Shown here piece after piece: positions 50,749 through 59,089 of a DNA stretch of 64,000 nucleotides (position 1 is the first letter of the stretch; every line of letters starts with the position of its first letter). Source of the stretch: an uncultured Tateyamaria sp. (GTDB lineage: Bacteria; Pseudomonadota; Alphaproteobacteria; Rhodobacterales; Rhodobacteraceae); NCBI RefSeq assembly GCF_947496075.1, contig NZ_CANMBJ010000005.1, positions 62,001 through 126,000 of the forward strand, written 5' to 3'. The notes beneath the pieces were generated by a model, which was not told the origin of the DNA, searched no databases, and worked only from the letters and a program-made list of their open reading frames with translations. The translations under genes and the position numbers were made by a program.

Positions 50749-52833
50749 ATGCATGTGATGTCAGCTGCACCCAAATCAACACCGGAAAGCGACGACCAGT
50801 TGTTCCGCCTGTTGCGGCAACTGGATCAAGCCTCTGGTGTCACCCAACGCGCTATGGCGCAAGAGATTGGCGTGTCCCTTGGACGCCTCAACACCCTTTT
50901 GCGACAGGCAACCGATGCGGGGTTTGTTCAGGTGAACGACATGGACGGCCCGGACAAGCGGCAACGCTTTTCCTACGCGCTCACCACGCGGGGGGCCGCC
51001 GAAAAGAACAGGCTCACCGATCAATTCCTCGCCCGCAAGTTCGCGGAATACGACGCACTTTTCGCCGAACTGACCGGCACCACGTCCGGGTTAAACCCCC
51101 TGAAACACAGGACCAAATTGATGGAAAACAACCTTGCTCCGATCCCTGAGCTGTATGTCTCCTATGACAGCGCCCAGAAGATGAAGATGGAAGCGGCCGA
51201 CCTGGTAAGCTGGGATCTGACCCCGCGCCAGATCTGCGACCTGGAATTGCTGATGAATGGCGGTTTCAACCCGCTCAAGGGGTTCCTGTCGGAAGCGGAC
51301 TACAACGGCGTTGTGGAGACCATGCGCACCGCGGATGGTGCCTTGTGGCCGATGCCTATCACGTTGGATGTAAACGACAAATTCGCGAGCAGCCTCGAAA
51401 TCGGTCAGGACATCGCCCTGCGCGACCAGGAAGGCGTGATCCTCGCCACCATGACGGTGACTGACCGCTGGACCCCCAACAAGAGCCACGAGGCCAAGAA
51501 GGTTTTTGGTGCCGATGACAGCGCCCATCCGGCCGTGAACTACCTGCACAACACTGCGGGCGAGATCTATCTTGGTGGTCCGATCACTGGCATTCAGCAG
51601 CCCGTGCATTATGATTTCCGCGGACGTCGCGACACGCCGAATGAGCTGCGCGCCTATTTCCGCAAGATGGGTTGGCGCAAGGTCGTGGCCTTCCAGACCC
51701 GCAACCCCCTGCACCGCGCGCACCAGGAGCTGACCTTCCGTGCCGCCCGCGAGGCCCAGGCCAACTTGCTGATCCACCCGGTTGTTGGCCTGACCAAACC
51801 CGGCGATGTCGATCACTTTACCCGCGTGCGCTGCTACGAGGCCGTCCTCGACAAGTATCCGCAGGCCACCACGTCGATGAGCTTGCTGAACCTGGCCATG
51901 CGCATGGCCGGCCCACGCGAGGCGGTCTGGCACGGCCTGATCCGCAAGAACCACGGCTGCACCCACTTCATCGTTGGTCGCGACCACGCCGGCCCCGGCA
52001 AGAACTCGGCCGGTGAGGATTTCTATGGTCCCTATGACGCGCAGGACCTGTTCCGCGATCATCAGGAGGAGATGGGCATCGAAATGGTCGACTTCAAACA
52101 CATGGTCTATGTGCAGGAGCGCGCCCAGTACGAACCCAATGACGAGATTGCGGACAAGGACAATGTCACCATCCTGAATATCTCGGGCACCGAGCTGCGC
52201 CGCCGTCTGTCCGAGGGTCTTGAGATCCCCGAATGGTTCAGCTTCCCCGAAGTGGTCAAGGAGCTGCGCCGCACCAAGCCGCCGCGTTCGCAGCAGGGCT
52301 TTACCGTGTTCTTCACCGGCTTTTCCGGGTCGGGCAAGTCGACCATTGCCAACGCGCTGATGGTCAAGCTGATGGAGATGGGCGGTCGTCCTGTAACCCT
52401 GCTGGATGGTGACATCGTGCGGAAGAACCTGTCCTCGGAACTGGGCTTTTCAAAAGAACACCGTGACCTGAACATCCGCCGCATCGGTTATGTCGCGTCC
52501 GAGATCACCAAGAACGGTGGCATCGCGATCTGTGCCCCTATTGCACCCTACGCGACGACCCGTCGGGCCGTGCGCGAGGATATCGAAGAGTTTGGCGCTT
52601 TTGTCGAAGTGCACGTCGCCACCTCGATCGAGGAATGCGAGCGCCGCGACCGGAAGGGGCTCTACAAGCTGGCGCGGGAAGGCAAGATCAAGGAGTTTAC
52701 CGGCATCTCTGATCCCTATGACGTGCCACAAAGCCCCGAGCTGAGTGTCGAGACCGAGAACGTGGACGTGGACAACTGCGCCCACCAGGTTTTGCTGAAG
52801 CTGGAAAGCATGGGGTTGATCGCCGCCGAATAA
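50749..52833 (+). CDS. MarR-like DNA-binding domain in frame with sulfate adenylyltransferase/APS kinase
   Basis: One uninterrupted frame of about 694 codons. Codons ~10-115 form a MarR-type winged helix like the EPS-associated MarR group (LFRLLRQLDQASGVTQRAMAQEIGVSLGRLNTLLRQATDAGFV). After a 15-residue linker comes a bifunctional enzyme starting MENNLAPIPELYVS (ATG 51121): ATP sulfurylase with RNPLHRAH and GRDHAG, then APS kinase with Walker A FSGSGKST. Together the enzymes make PAPS from sulfate and ATP. An AGGA eight bases before 51121 allows separate translation as a 570-residue normal-length enzyme, so it may be a fusion, a stop-loss overlap, or both. The start of the first part is uncertain (50725, 50749 or 50758, none with a good ribosome site). 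Confidence 0.85.
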   Translation: MHVMSAAPKSTPESDDQLFRLLRQLDQASGVTQRAMAQEIGVSLGRLNTLLRQATDAGFVQVNDMDGPDKRQRFSYALTTRGAAEKNRLTDQFLARKFAEYDALFAELTGTTSGLNPLKHRTKLMENNLAPIPELYVSYDSAQKMKMEAADLVSWDLTPRQICDLELLMNGGFNPLKGFLSEADYNGVVETMRTADGALWPMPITLDVNDKFASSLEIGQDIALRDQEGVILATMTVTDRWTPNKSHEAKKVFGADDSAHPAVNYLHNTAGEIYLGGPITGIQQPVHYDFRGRRDTPNELRAYFRKMGWRKVVAFQTRNPLHRAHQELTFRAAREAQANLLIHPVVGLTKPGDVDHFTRVRCYEAVLDKYPQATTSMSLLNLAMRMAGPREAVWHGLIRKNHGCTHFIVGRDHAGPGKNSAGEDFYGPYDAQDLFRDHQEEMGIEMVDFKHMVYVQERAQYEPNDEIADKDNVTILNISGTELRRRLSEGLEIPEWFSFPEVVKELRRTKPPRSQQGFTVFFTGFSGSGKSTIANALMVKLMEMGGRPVTLLDGDIVRKNLSSELGFSKEHRDLNIRRIGYVASEITKNGGIAICAPIAPYATTRRAVREDIEEFGAFVEVHVATSIEECERRDRKGLYKLAREGKIKEFTGISDPYDVPQSPELSVETENVDVDNCAHQVLLKLESMGLIAAE

Positions 52834-52842
52834 GGCGGGGCG

Positions 52843-52900
52843 GAGGGCACCTCCGCCTTACTTTAAGACGTAAGGCGCACCATTCTGGTGCGCCTTTTTC
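52843..52900 (+). terminator. Tandem terminator
   Basis: GGCGGAG with CTCCGCC gives a first small hairpin. Then AAGGCGCACCA, a three-base loop, and TGGTGCGCCTT followed by TTTC form a strong 11-bp terminator stem (52872-52896). Confidence 0.88.
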
Positions 52901-52904
52901 GTTT

Positions 52905-52920
52905 TGTCCCCGCGGGGACA
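52905..52920. repeat. Intergenic palindrome TGTCCCCGCGGGGACA (copy 3)
   Basis: Perfect 16-bp palindrome directly after the strong terminator of the sulfate-activation gene. It is identical to the core of copies 1 and 2. It is too far from the upstream stem to be part of it. Confidence 0.8.
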
Positions 52921-53081
52921 GCCTGTGCGGCGCCATCAGGCGATGTTCAGCAATCTGTGTTCCAGCAGGAATATCAGATGCTTGTGCAGCGCGCGGTGCG
53001 GTTTTCGGATGTTAACCACGCAAATGGCACACTGCCCGATGAAGGCGGGCGGCGCATCAGGATGCGCCTTACCGGCTTGCA

Positions 53082-53951
53082 CTAGAGGTGCAGTTGACCG
53101 CTCATCAGGATATGCGCCTGCCCTTCCACGACCACCCCGGTGATGGCGTCACGGGAACCTTGCACAGCCACGAGTGCCTGTCCGGGGCGGCCCAGGCCGT
53201 GCCCTTGTTCAGCAGTGAAGTCCGGGCTGTCGATCAACCCTTCGGACCAGAGATAGGCGGCCATTGCGCCAGTGGCAGAACCGGTGAAGGGATCCTCTGC
53301 CGGGCTGGGTGGTGCCATCAGCAAGCGGGCAAAAGTGTCCCCCGCCTTGGTCGCGCCTTCAAGCGTACACCAAAACGGTTCCATCACGTCAGTGCCGTGC
53401 ACACCCAATGCGCCGAGATAGGTTTGAAAGGCGTCCATGTTGAACGTCGCACGCTCAAGCATTGCGCGATCCCTGAGCACCGTGATCGTGAAGGGCAGTC
53501 CGGTCGACACAACGCGGGGCGGATGAATGATCGCGTCCGCAGGTAGGCCACCCACCGCCGCGACCAGCGCCGGATCGGGACGCGCGCCAAATGTCGGCGC
53601 AACCTGAGTCATGCGAATGGACATACCGTCCACTTCGACCGGGACGATCCCGGCGTTGGTTTCGAGGGTCAGGGCGCCATCCGTGATCAGATCGCGGTGG
53701 CGCAACGCAGCGACTGTGGCCACTGTCGGGTGGCCGGCAAAGGGGATTTCACGGCTGGCGAGGAAATAGCGGATGCGGATGTCGGCCGCATCGGAGGGGC
53801 CTGTGAATGTGCATTCCACCAAAGAGGTTTCGCGCACAAAGGCCATGCAAGTCGCGTCGTCCAGCCCAGCGCCGCCATGCACCACGGCGCAGCCATTGCC
53901 ACCAAAGGCCCGATCGGTGAATGCGTCCACCCAATCGACATCAAAACTCAT
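53082..53951 (-). CDS. PhzF family isomerase
   Basis: A 289-residue protein of the PhzF/YddE diaminopimelate-epimerase-like fold. The N-terminus has WVDAFTDRAFGGNGCAVV, with RETSLVECTF (the conserved Glu of PhzF enzymes) and the SREIPFAGHPTVATVAAL motif. The C-terminus has PSPAEDPFTGSATGAMAAYL, also a signature. The ATG at 53951 is preceded by AAAGGGA. PhzF isomerises a phenazine precursor in Pseudomonas; most members have unknown substrates. Monocistronic. A GGCGCATC/GATGCGCC hairpin (53051-53068) lies just past its stop. Confidence 0.85.
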   Translation of the reverse strand: MSFDVDWVDAFTDRAFGGNGCAVVHGGAGLDDATCMAFVRETSLVECTFTGPSDAADIRIRYFLASREIPFAGHPTVATVAALRHRDLITDGALTLETNAGIVPVEVDGMSIRMTQVAPTFGARPDPALVAAVGGLPADAIIHPPRVVSTGLPFTITVLRDRAMLERATFNMDAFQTYLGALGVHGTDVMEPFWCTLEGATKAGDTFARLLMAPPSPAEDPFTGSATGAMAAYLWSEGLIDSPDFTAEQGHGLGRPGQALVAVQGSRDAITGVVVEGQAHILMSGQLHL

Positions 53952-54132
53952 GCCATGTCCCTTTCCCATCGCGCCGCACTGTCACCGCTCGAACAGCGCA
54001 TTGCTTGGAGACAAGGTCAAGTCGAAGGCGTTGCAGGGTGCGGATGGTGAGACGCGCGATACACCTTATCGCCCAAGAGACGGCAGTGATGTTTGAATTC
54101 GATCAAAACCGTGCGGGACGGAAGTATGCGCT

Positions 54133-54546
54133 TCAAATCCGGGCATTCCGGGCAAGGTCGGAAACAGAAACGCGGCCAAGCTCTTTTTCGAACACCTGTC
54201 TGGCCGCGCCCATCGCTGCCCGAGTTGCGTCGCTTGCGGCATGTTCCAGCAGACAGGGCGACGAAGGCTCTGGTGCGCCGATGGCAAAAACACTTGGTGA
54301 GCCGAGCGCGATGTAGACATCCATAAGACTGATTTCAGACAGGGGGCGTTGCAGGTGCCAGCCACCACCGTGCCCCTTGGTCGATGTCACGAGGCCATGC
54401 TTGCGCAATCCCCCCATGGTGCGTCGCACCAATGACGCGTCCATTCCGAACATCTCGCCCATGCGTTCCGATGTCACTGGCTCATCTATCTCGTCCAGAT
54501 GCAGCAGTATGTGCAGCACCCTGGGAAGCCGATTGTCTGTTCTCAT
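54133..54546 (-). CDS. Rrf2 family transcriptional regulator
   Basis: A 137-residue Rrf2-type winged-helix regulator: RTDNRLPRVLHILLHLDEIDEPVTSERMGEMFGMDASLVRRTMGGLRKHGLVTSTKGHGGGWHLQRPLSEISLMDVYIAL. The single later Cys (SPCLLEHA) near residue 95 could act in redox or metal sensing, but the three-Cys iron-sulfur set of NsrR/IscR is absent. The start at 54546 begins the domain; the frame extends upstream without a site. It is divergent from the MFS exporter gene and probably controls it through two GTGAC/GTCAC-type sites between them. Confidence 0.85.
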   Translation of the reverse strand: MRTDNRLPRVLHILLHLDEIDEPVTSERMGEMFGMDASLVRRTMGGLRKHGLVTSTKGHGGGWHLQRPLSEISLMDVYIALGSPSVFAIGAPEPSSPCLLEHAASDATRAAMGAARQVFEKELGRVSVSDLARNARI

Positions 54547-54574
54547 GCGACATACATATCCAAACTGACATCTT

Positions 54575-54631
54575 GTGACAATTGTTATCACGAGAGATTG
54601 ACGGCACCTATCATGTGACATTAAAAGTCAC
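54575..54631. promoter_or_regulatory. Two candidate Rrf2 operators, 40 bp apart
   Basis: GTGACAATTGTTATCAC (54575-54591) and GTGACATTAAAAGTCAC (54615-54631) are 17-bp inverted repeats with matching outer arms (GTGA/TCAC). Their 40-bp separation equals about four helical turns. Both lie between the divergent Rrf2 and MFS genes. Confidence 0.6.
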
Positions 54632-54659
54632 GTGAATCAATCGAGATTGGAGTGCGATA

Positions 54660-56084
54660 ATGTCACTGCTTCACACCTTGCCCCAGCCTGCAACGAAGGC
54701 CCAATGGATCGCCGTCTGGGCCCTTTTGATTGCGGCCTTTGTGTCTCTGCTGGACGTAACGGTGGTGAACCTGGCGGTGCCAAGCATTGCACGGGACCTT
54801 GGTGCGACGGGAACGCAATCCCAGTGGATCTTGCTGGCCTATCTGGTGCCCTTTGCCGCGTTGCTGTTGCCTTTGGGGCGGTTTGGCGACGTGCTGGGGC
54901 GCCGCCGCCTTTTTCTGATTGGCGTTCTTGCATTTGCAATCGGTGGGCTTGGGGCGGGCACCGCGCAAAACATCGCAACGCTTATCATCGCACGCACCTG
55001 TCAGGGCATCGGTGCAGCGACCATGATGCCCCAAGTCCTTGCCCTGACCCAAGTGATCTTGCCGCCCGAGCAAAGGCGGCGTGCGGTTGGGTATTTCGGC
55101 ATGGTGAGCGCGCTGGGGGCCATCGCGGGCCCGATTGTCGGCGGCCTGATCCTGACCGTCGATCCCTTTGGTCTGGGCTGGCGCATGGTTTTCCTGGCAG
55201 CACTCACACCCTGTGTTCTGTCAGCCGCTGTGGTCGCTGTGTATGTGCCCCGTGACGCCACCCGGACCTTGAAGAGGCTTGACGTGCGGAACGGTGCGCT
55301 GGTCGCGCTGGCCGTCACCGGATTGGTCTATGCAGCGGTGCAAGGCAGGGTGTTTGGGTGGCCCATTTGGATCGTGGCCATTCCCCCGCTCAGTTTGCTG
55401 ATCTTGGCATATGTGGCACGCAACCAACTGTATTACGTGCGTCGCGACGTCGAGCCGTTGTTGCCCGGTGCGTTGTTGCTGTCCCGCCCCTTTTTGCAAG
55501 GCACAGCGATGATCCTGTTGGTTTTCTGTGGCATCGCGGGGGTTTCGTTCTTGCTGGCCCTGGCATTGCAGGCGGGCCCACAATTGTCGCCCGGTGCGGT
55601 AGCCGTTGTCCTTGTCGCGCATCCGGTGTTCGCCGCGATGGGCGCTGCGGTTGCCGGACGCATCGCACCGGCAAACCGATGGGCGCTGCCCTGCCTTGGA
55701 TCGGCCTTGACCTGCGGCGGTGTTGTTCTGGTCATCCTGGCCTTCTGGACTTTTGGCGATGGCATCAGGGTCTGGTCCCTGCTGTTGCCCCTTTCCATGA
55801 TCGGGTTTGGCATGGGGCTGAGCAATGTCTCTCTCATGTCGAACACGCTGGCCCTGGCGCCCAAGGAGTTTGCCGGCGCTGCTTCAGGCGTCATTCAAAC
55901 CGGGCAGCAGATCGGTATCACCCTTAGTATCGCCATCGTTGGCGGTCTGTACCTTGGAAACCCGCAGGCCACGACGGCTGAAGCTGCTGCGTTGGCACTT
56001 TGGTTTCCGGCGATCGTCTTTGCAGCGGCTACGGCCCTTTGCGGTCTTGGAGCGCGTTTTCAGCGACATGCGGTGACAGGTTGA
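54660..56084 (+). CDS. MFS multidrug exporter, DHA2 (EmrB/QacA) family
   Basis: A 474-residue integral membrane protein with about 14 helices. The first helix region has LLDVTVVNLAVPSIARDL, the DHA2 family motif (LDxTVVNVALP), and the motif A loop is GRFGDVLGRRRLFL. Motif C-like segments (GMVSALGAIAGPIVGGLI) follow. It would expel drugs or toxic metabolites using the proton gradient. GGAG lies seven bases before the ATG. It is divergent from, and likely repressed by, the Rrf2-type regulator. Confidence 0.9.
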   Translation: MSLLHTLPQPATKAQWIAVWALLIAAFVSLLDVTVVNLAVPSIARDLGATGTQSQWILLAYLVPFAALLLPLGRFGDVLGRRRLFLIGVLAFAIGGLGAGTAQNIATLIIARTCQGIGAATMMPQVLALTQVILPPEQRRRAVGYFGMVSALGAIAGPIVGGLILTVDPFGLGWRMVFLAALTPCVLSAAVVAVYVPRDATRTLKRLDVRNGALVALAVTGLVYAAVQGRVFGWPIWIVAIPPLSLLILAYVARNQLYYVRRDVEPLLPGALLLSRPFLQGTAMILLVFCGIAGVSFLLALALQAGPQLSPGAVAVVLVAHPVFAAMGAAVAGRIAPANRWALPCLGSALTCGGVVLVILAFWTFGDGIRVWSLLLPLSMIGFGMGLSNVSLMSNTLALAPKEFAGAASGVIQTGQQIGITLSIAIVGGLYLGNPQATTAEAAALALWFPAIVFAAATALCGLGARFQRHAVTG

Positions 56085-56122
56085 CGCGAACGCGCGCGCC
56101 GGAAGCAGACAGTGACGGTGAA

Positions 56123-57583
56123 TCAAGTCACGGTGAACTGACCCATCATCCCGCAGTCTTCGTGTTCGAGGATATGGCAGTGATACATGTACGGGGCATC
56201 CTCTGGCGCGTCGTGTTCGAACTTGACCAGGACTTCGGACCAGCCTTCTTCGACATGCACCATGTCTTTCCAGCCTTGGGCATAGGCCGGTGGTTCGGTG
56301 CCGTTCTGAGTAAGAATACGGAAGGAGCATCCGTGGATATGAAACGGGTGCAACATGTCGTCCACCGCGATCCTCCATATCTCGGTATCGCCCTTGCGGA
56401 CCCGTTCGTCGATCCTGTCCATGCGCATCGGTTGTCCGTTGATGCTCATCACACCGCCGCCGCAGACATTGCCCCAGGCCAGCGCCAGCGCGGCGAGGTC
56501 AGCGCCCCCGCCCATCTCGAGCTGGAATGAGCGGGTCGTGGTGGCTTGCGAGCGATCAGGCGGCGAAAGGTTTGCGAGGGTGTTTGGCATGGTGCCGGAA
56601 AACCCCTTGCCTCCATTCGAAGTCAGGGTCAGTGCAGCAATCGTCTGGTTGCCCCCGAACCAGTTTGCCAGGAAACCGCCGCCTCCACCCAGGCTGACGT
56701 TCAGAGCATTGCTGTCGACCGACTTCATATCGACCAGCACCTCGTAGCGTTCGCCGGGCGACATCAGGATGCTTTCCGCTTCGACCGCTGAGGAAAGGTA
56801 CCCGCCATCGGATGCGATGGCCGTCAGGGGGCCATTTGCCATCGACAGGTCCAGAAACCGGGCGTTGCAGGCGTTGAGGATGCGCAAGCGCACCAGCCCT
56901 GTTGGCACGGATTGGGCAACGGGCGCGATGGCCCCGTTGACCACCAAAGTGTCCCCTTCAAACCCATCTTCGAAGACTTCGCCGGTCGATTCATAGGTCA
57001 TCTGCCCAGCAGGATCGAACGCCTTGTCCTGAAGAACCAACGTGAAGTCATCGACGCCGTAGGTCTTGGGCAAGTCGGCTGACAGGCTCGCGTCATCTTC
57101 GATCAGCATCACCCCTGCCAGACCCTTGTATGTCTGCTGCGCGGTCTTTCCGTGCATATGAGAGTGAAACCAGTTCATGGACGCGCTTTGAACGATGGGC
57201 ACGTCGGGCGACCACGTGGCACCCGGTTCGATCTCTTGATGCGGCCCGCCATCCACGTCGCCCGGAATGTGCAGGCCATGCCAGTGCAATGTAGAGACTT
57301 CATCGATGCCGTTGCGCACATCGAAGGGCAGTGTTTGCCCCTGTCGCACCCGCAAGACCGGACCCAAGTAACTGTTGTTGATGCCAAAGGTCTGGCTGGC
57401 CGTACCCGTGCCGAAATCGTGGGTGCCCGGGCCCAGGGCAAGCGGGATGCGGCCATCGATACCACCGGTCAGGTCAGTCAACGGGATCACGGGAAGACGT
57501 CGCAGCGATTGAGCCCACACCAAGCTACCGCTTGCCACAAACGCGCCCGCAGCTGCCGTCCTGAGAAAAGCACGTCTGTCCAT
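56123..57583 (-). CDS. Multicopper oxidase, Tat-exported
   Basis: A 486-residue multicopper oxidase with three cupredoxin domains. A twin-arginine signal begins MDRRAFLRTAAAG. The four copper clusters are visible: HWHG, HSHMHG, HPFHIHG and the C-terminal HCHILEHEDCGMMG with the type 1 Cys in HCHILE and a methionine-rich end. This is the CueO/laccase/bilirubin oxidase group, often a periplasmic cuprous oxidase that protects from copper or an enzyme oxidising phenols or manganese. Start at 57583 (the in-frame ATG at 57595 is weaker). Divergent from the MarR gene with palindromic sites. Confidence 0.9.
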   Translation of the reverse strand: MDRRAFLRTAAAGAFVASGSLVWAQSLRRLPVIPLTDLTGGIDGRIPLALGPGTHDFGTGTASQTFGINNSYLGPVLRVRQGQTLPFDVRNGIDEVSTLHWHGLHIPGDVDGGPHQEIEPGATWSPDVPIVQSASMNWFHSHMHGKTAQQTYKGLAGVMLIEDDASLSADLPKTYGVDDFTLVLQDKAFDPAGQMTYESTGEVFEDGFEGDTLVVNGAIAPVAQSVPTGLVRLRILNACNARFLDLSMANGPLTAIASDGGYLSSAVEAESILMSPGERYEVLVDMKSVDSNALNVSLGGGGGFLANWFGGNQTIAALTLTSNGGKGFSGTMPNTLANLSPPDRSQATTTRSFQLEMGGGADLAALALAWGNVCGGGVMSINGQPMRMDRIDERVRKGDTEIWRIAVDDMLHPFHIHGCSFRILTQNGTEPPAYAQGWKDMVHVEEGWSEVLVKFEHDAPEDAPYMYHCHILEHEDCGMMGQFTVT

Positions 57584-57600
57584 TGGAGCCCCCAACCCTT

Positions 57601-57655
57601 ATCAACTATGGTTGATGAATGGGTATCAGAAGGTATTTTGTCAACCGTGATTGAT
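57601..57655. promoter_or_regulatory. Tandem palindromes and promoter between multicopper oxidase and MarR genes
   Basis: ATCAACTATGGTTGAT (57601-57616) and GTCAACCGTGATTGAT (57640-57655) are related sites with centres 39 bp apart. A plus-strand TTGATG (57612) and TATTTT (57634) pair is 16 bp apart, and on the minus strand a perfect TTGACA occurs inside the second site. A MarR repressor bound here could block both divergent promoters. Confidence 0.6.
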
Positions 57656-58096
57656 AAAAAGGACGACGACTTTCTCGGGCGAAACATCAAGGGCCTGATG
57701 ATGACGTTGCTTGCGCAATGGAACCAGCAGATGGACGATGCGCGGGCCGAGACGGAATTCGCGACTGTGCGCCCAGCAGACATTCGGGTGTTTGCACAGC
57801 TTCGCGGACGCACGATCAAATTGTCAGACATACACCGCGAAATGGGGTTTTCACGCCAGGCGGCGCAACAGGCAGTTGATCGCCTTGTGGCACAGGACAT
57901 GCTGTCCGTTGATCCGGTTCCCGGCAGCAAGCGGGACAAGGTCGTTTCGATCACCGACAAGGGGCAACGGTGGCGTACGATCGCAGCGTATCAAATCCGA
58001 GGCATAGAGGAAGAGATCGCGGACGTGCTTGGAGAAGACGGGCGAGAGGTCATGCGGCAGTGTCTTGTCGAACTGTTATCCAAGACGTCTCCCTGA
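57608..58096 (+). CDS. MarR family transcriptional regulator
   Basis: A 162-residue MarR-type regulator. The winged helix (about 60-125) reads FAQLRGRTIKLSDIHREMGFSRQAAQQAVDRLVAQDMLSVDPVPGSKRDKVVSITDKGQ, with dimer helices at both ends. The start is uncertain: ATG 57608 falls inside the first palindrome and has no ribosome site; a GTG at 57647, giving 149 residues, lies about where the promoter would initiate transcription, so a leaderless message is possible. A longer upstream frame to 57152 is a shadow. Likely controls the divergent multicopper oxidase gene. Confidence 0.82.
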   Translation: MVDEWVSEGILSTVIDKKDDDFLGRNIKGLMMTLLAQWNQQMDDARAETEFATVRPADIRVFAQLRGRTIKLSDIHREMGFSRQAAQQAVDRLVAQDMLSVDPVPGSKRDKVVSITDKGQRWRTIAAYQIRGIEEEIADVLGEDGREVMRQCLVELLSKTSP

Positions 58097-58161
58097 GAGG
58101 GGCAGCGGCATTCCGAATACCCTTTGTAGCCGGATGCAGCGCACTTGATTGCCCGTACAAA

Positions 58162-58190
58162 TGTGATCGCTGGCCTACCCAGCGATCACA
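58162..58190. terminator. Long perfect hairpin between convergent genes
   Basis: TGTGATCGCTGG, a five-base loop, then CCAGCGATCACA: a perfect 12-bp stem. On the minus strand it is followed by TTTGT, so it likely terminates the DUF1150/Hsp20 transcript and possibly the MarR gene on the other strand. The surrounding 58097-58294 holds no gene. Confidence 0.65.
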
Positions 58191-58294
58191 AGCGGATTGA
58201 GCGGGGTTGCCTTGGTCATCAAAGCGAAGCCCACGCAAAGCGCAGAAAGACGACGTGCTGTTCGCTATCGCAAGCGGCCAGACGGCTCAGTGTA

Positions 58295-58519
58295 TCAATG
58301 TAGTGGCTGAGGTGCGTAGTCGTGCTGACGCGCCAGCGCAAAGGCCAGTTTGCGGTCAGCCACAAGGGCCAATTGCTGCCCTTCGGCATCGTGCACGGCA
58401 AAGAGCTGGTCCAGCCCTTCGGCCTGCTCCTGCACCTCTTGCGGCAGGGCATCCACATCGATGGCCTTTACATAGACCATCCGGCCCACATCGGCGTTCA
58501 AATCATAAGGCGTGTTCAT
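58295..58519 (-). CDS. DUF1150 family protein
   Basis: A 74-residue protein with the DUF1150 pattern: GRMVYVKAIDVDALPQEV, LDQLFAVHDAEGQQLALVADRKLAFALARQHDYAP. This small family is found in alphaproteobacteria, typically directly after an Hsp20 gene, as here (3 bases apart). Function unknown; presumably an accessory of heat-stress chaperones (inference from synteny). Confidence 0.85.
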   Translation of the reverse strand: MNTPYDLNADVGRMVYVKAIDVDALPQEVQEQAEGLDQLFAVHDAEGQQLALVADRKLAFALARQHDYAPQPLH

Positions 58520-58522
58520 GAC

Positions 58523-58933
58523 TTATCCTTTCCTGATGTTGATCGTCTGGACGATTGTTTCGGGCTTTGACCGGGTGAGATCGACGTGTAGCAGACCGTT
58601 TTCCATGATGGCTTCGCCCACTTCGACACCGTCGGCGAGGACGAAACTGCGCTGGAATTGTCGCGCAGCGATGCCACGGTGCAGAAAAACGCGTTCTTCG
58701 GTCTCTTCGGCCTGACGGCCCCGGATCACAAGCTGGCGATCTTCCACGGTGATTGACAGGTCAACTTCCGCAAAGCCTGCCACGGCAAGCGTGATGCGGT
58801 AGGAATAGTCTGATGTCTGTTCGATATTGAACGGAGGGTAGCCCTCGGAGCTTTTGGCTGTGCGTTCCAGCAGCCGTTCAAGTTGCTCGAATCCCAACAT
58901 ATGTGGGTACGAGGCAAGGGTCATCTTCGTCAT
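58523..58933 (-). CDS. Hsp20/alpha-crystallin family small heat shock protein
   Basis: A 136-residue small heat shock protein, class A (IbpA/HspA-like). It shows the N-terminal segment GFEQLERLLERTAKSSEGYPPFNIEQTSDYSYRITLAVAGFAEVDLSI, then the alpha-crystallin core with QLVIRGRQAEETEERVFLHRGIAARQFQRSFVLADGVEV and GLLHVDLTR. The start at 58933 follows AAAAGGA; the frame is open to 59026. It holds unfolded proteins for refolding. It leads the transcript with the DUF1150 gene. Confidence 0.93.
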   Translation of the reverse strand: MTKMTLASYPHMLGFEQLERLLERTAKSSEGYPPFNIEQTSDYSYRITLAVAGFAEVDLSITVEDRQLVIRGRQAEETEERVFLHRGIAARQFQRSFVLADGVEVGEAIMENGLLHVDLTRSKPETIVQTINIRKG

Positions 58934-59089
58934 GCGACACGTCCTTTTGGTCAAGCGACAGTCTGTATCCACCCCTGATGCGGCAGCGGATGGTATAAAT
59001 ATGGGCAGAAACCATGTTGGGAACAAGGTCTAGGCGTATCGCAGGGTTGTGATTATATTAAAGCCTCTGCAATTGCTTGGAATCGCATC

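Noticed and set aside
57152-57607. Upstream extension of the MarR gene
   Set aside because: This part is antisense to the multicopper oxidase N-terminus and crosses the operator region.
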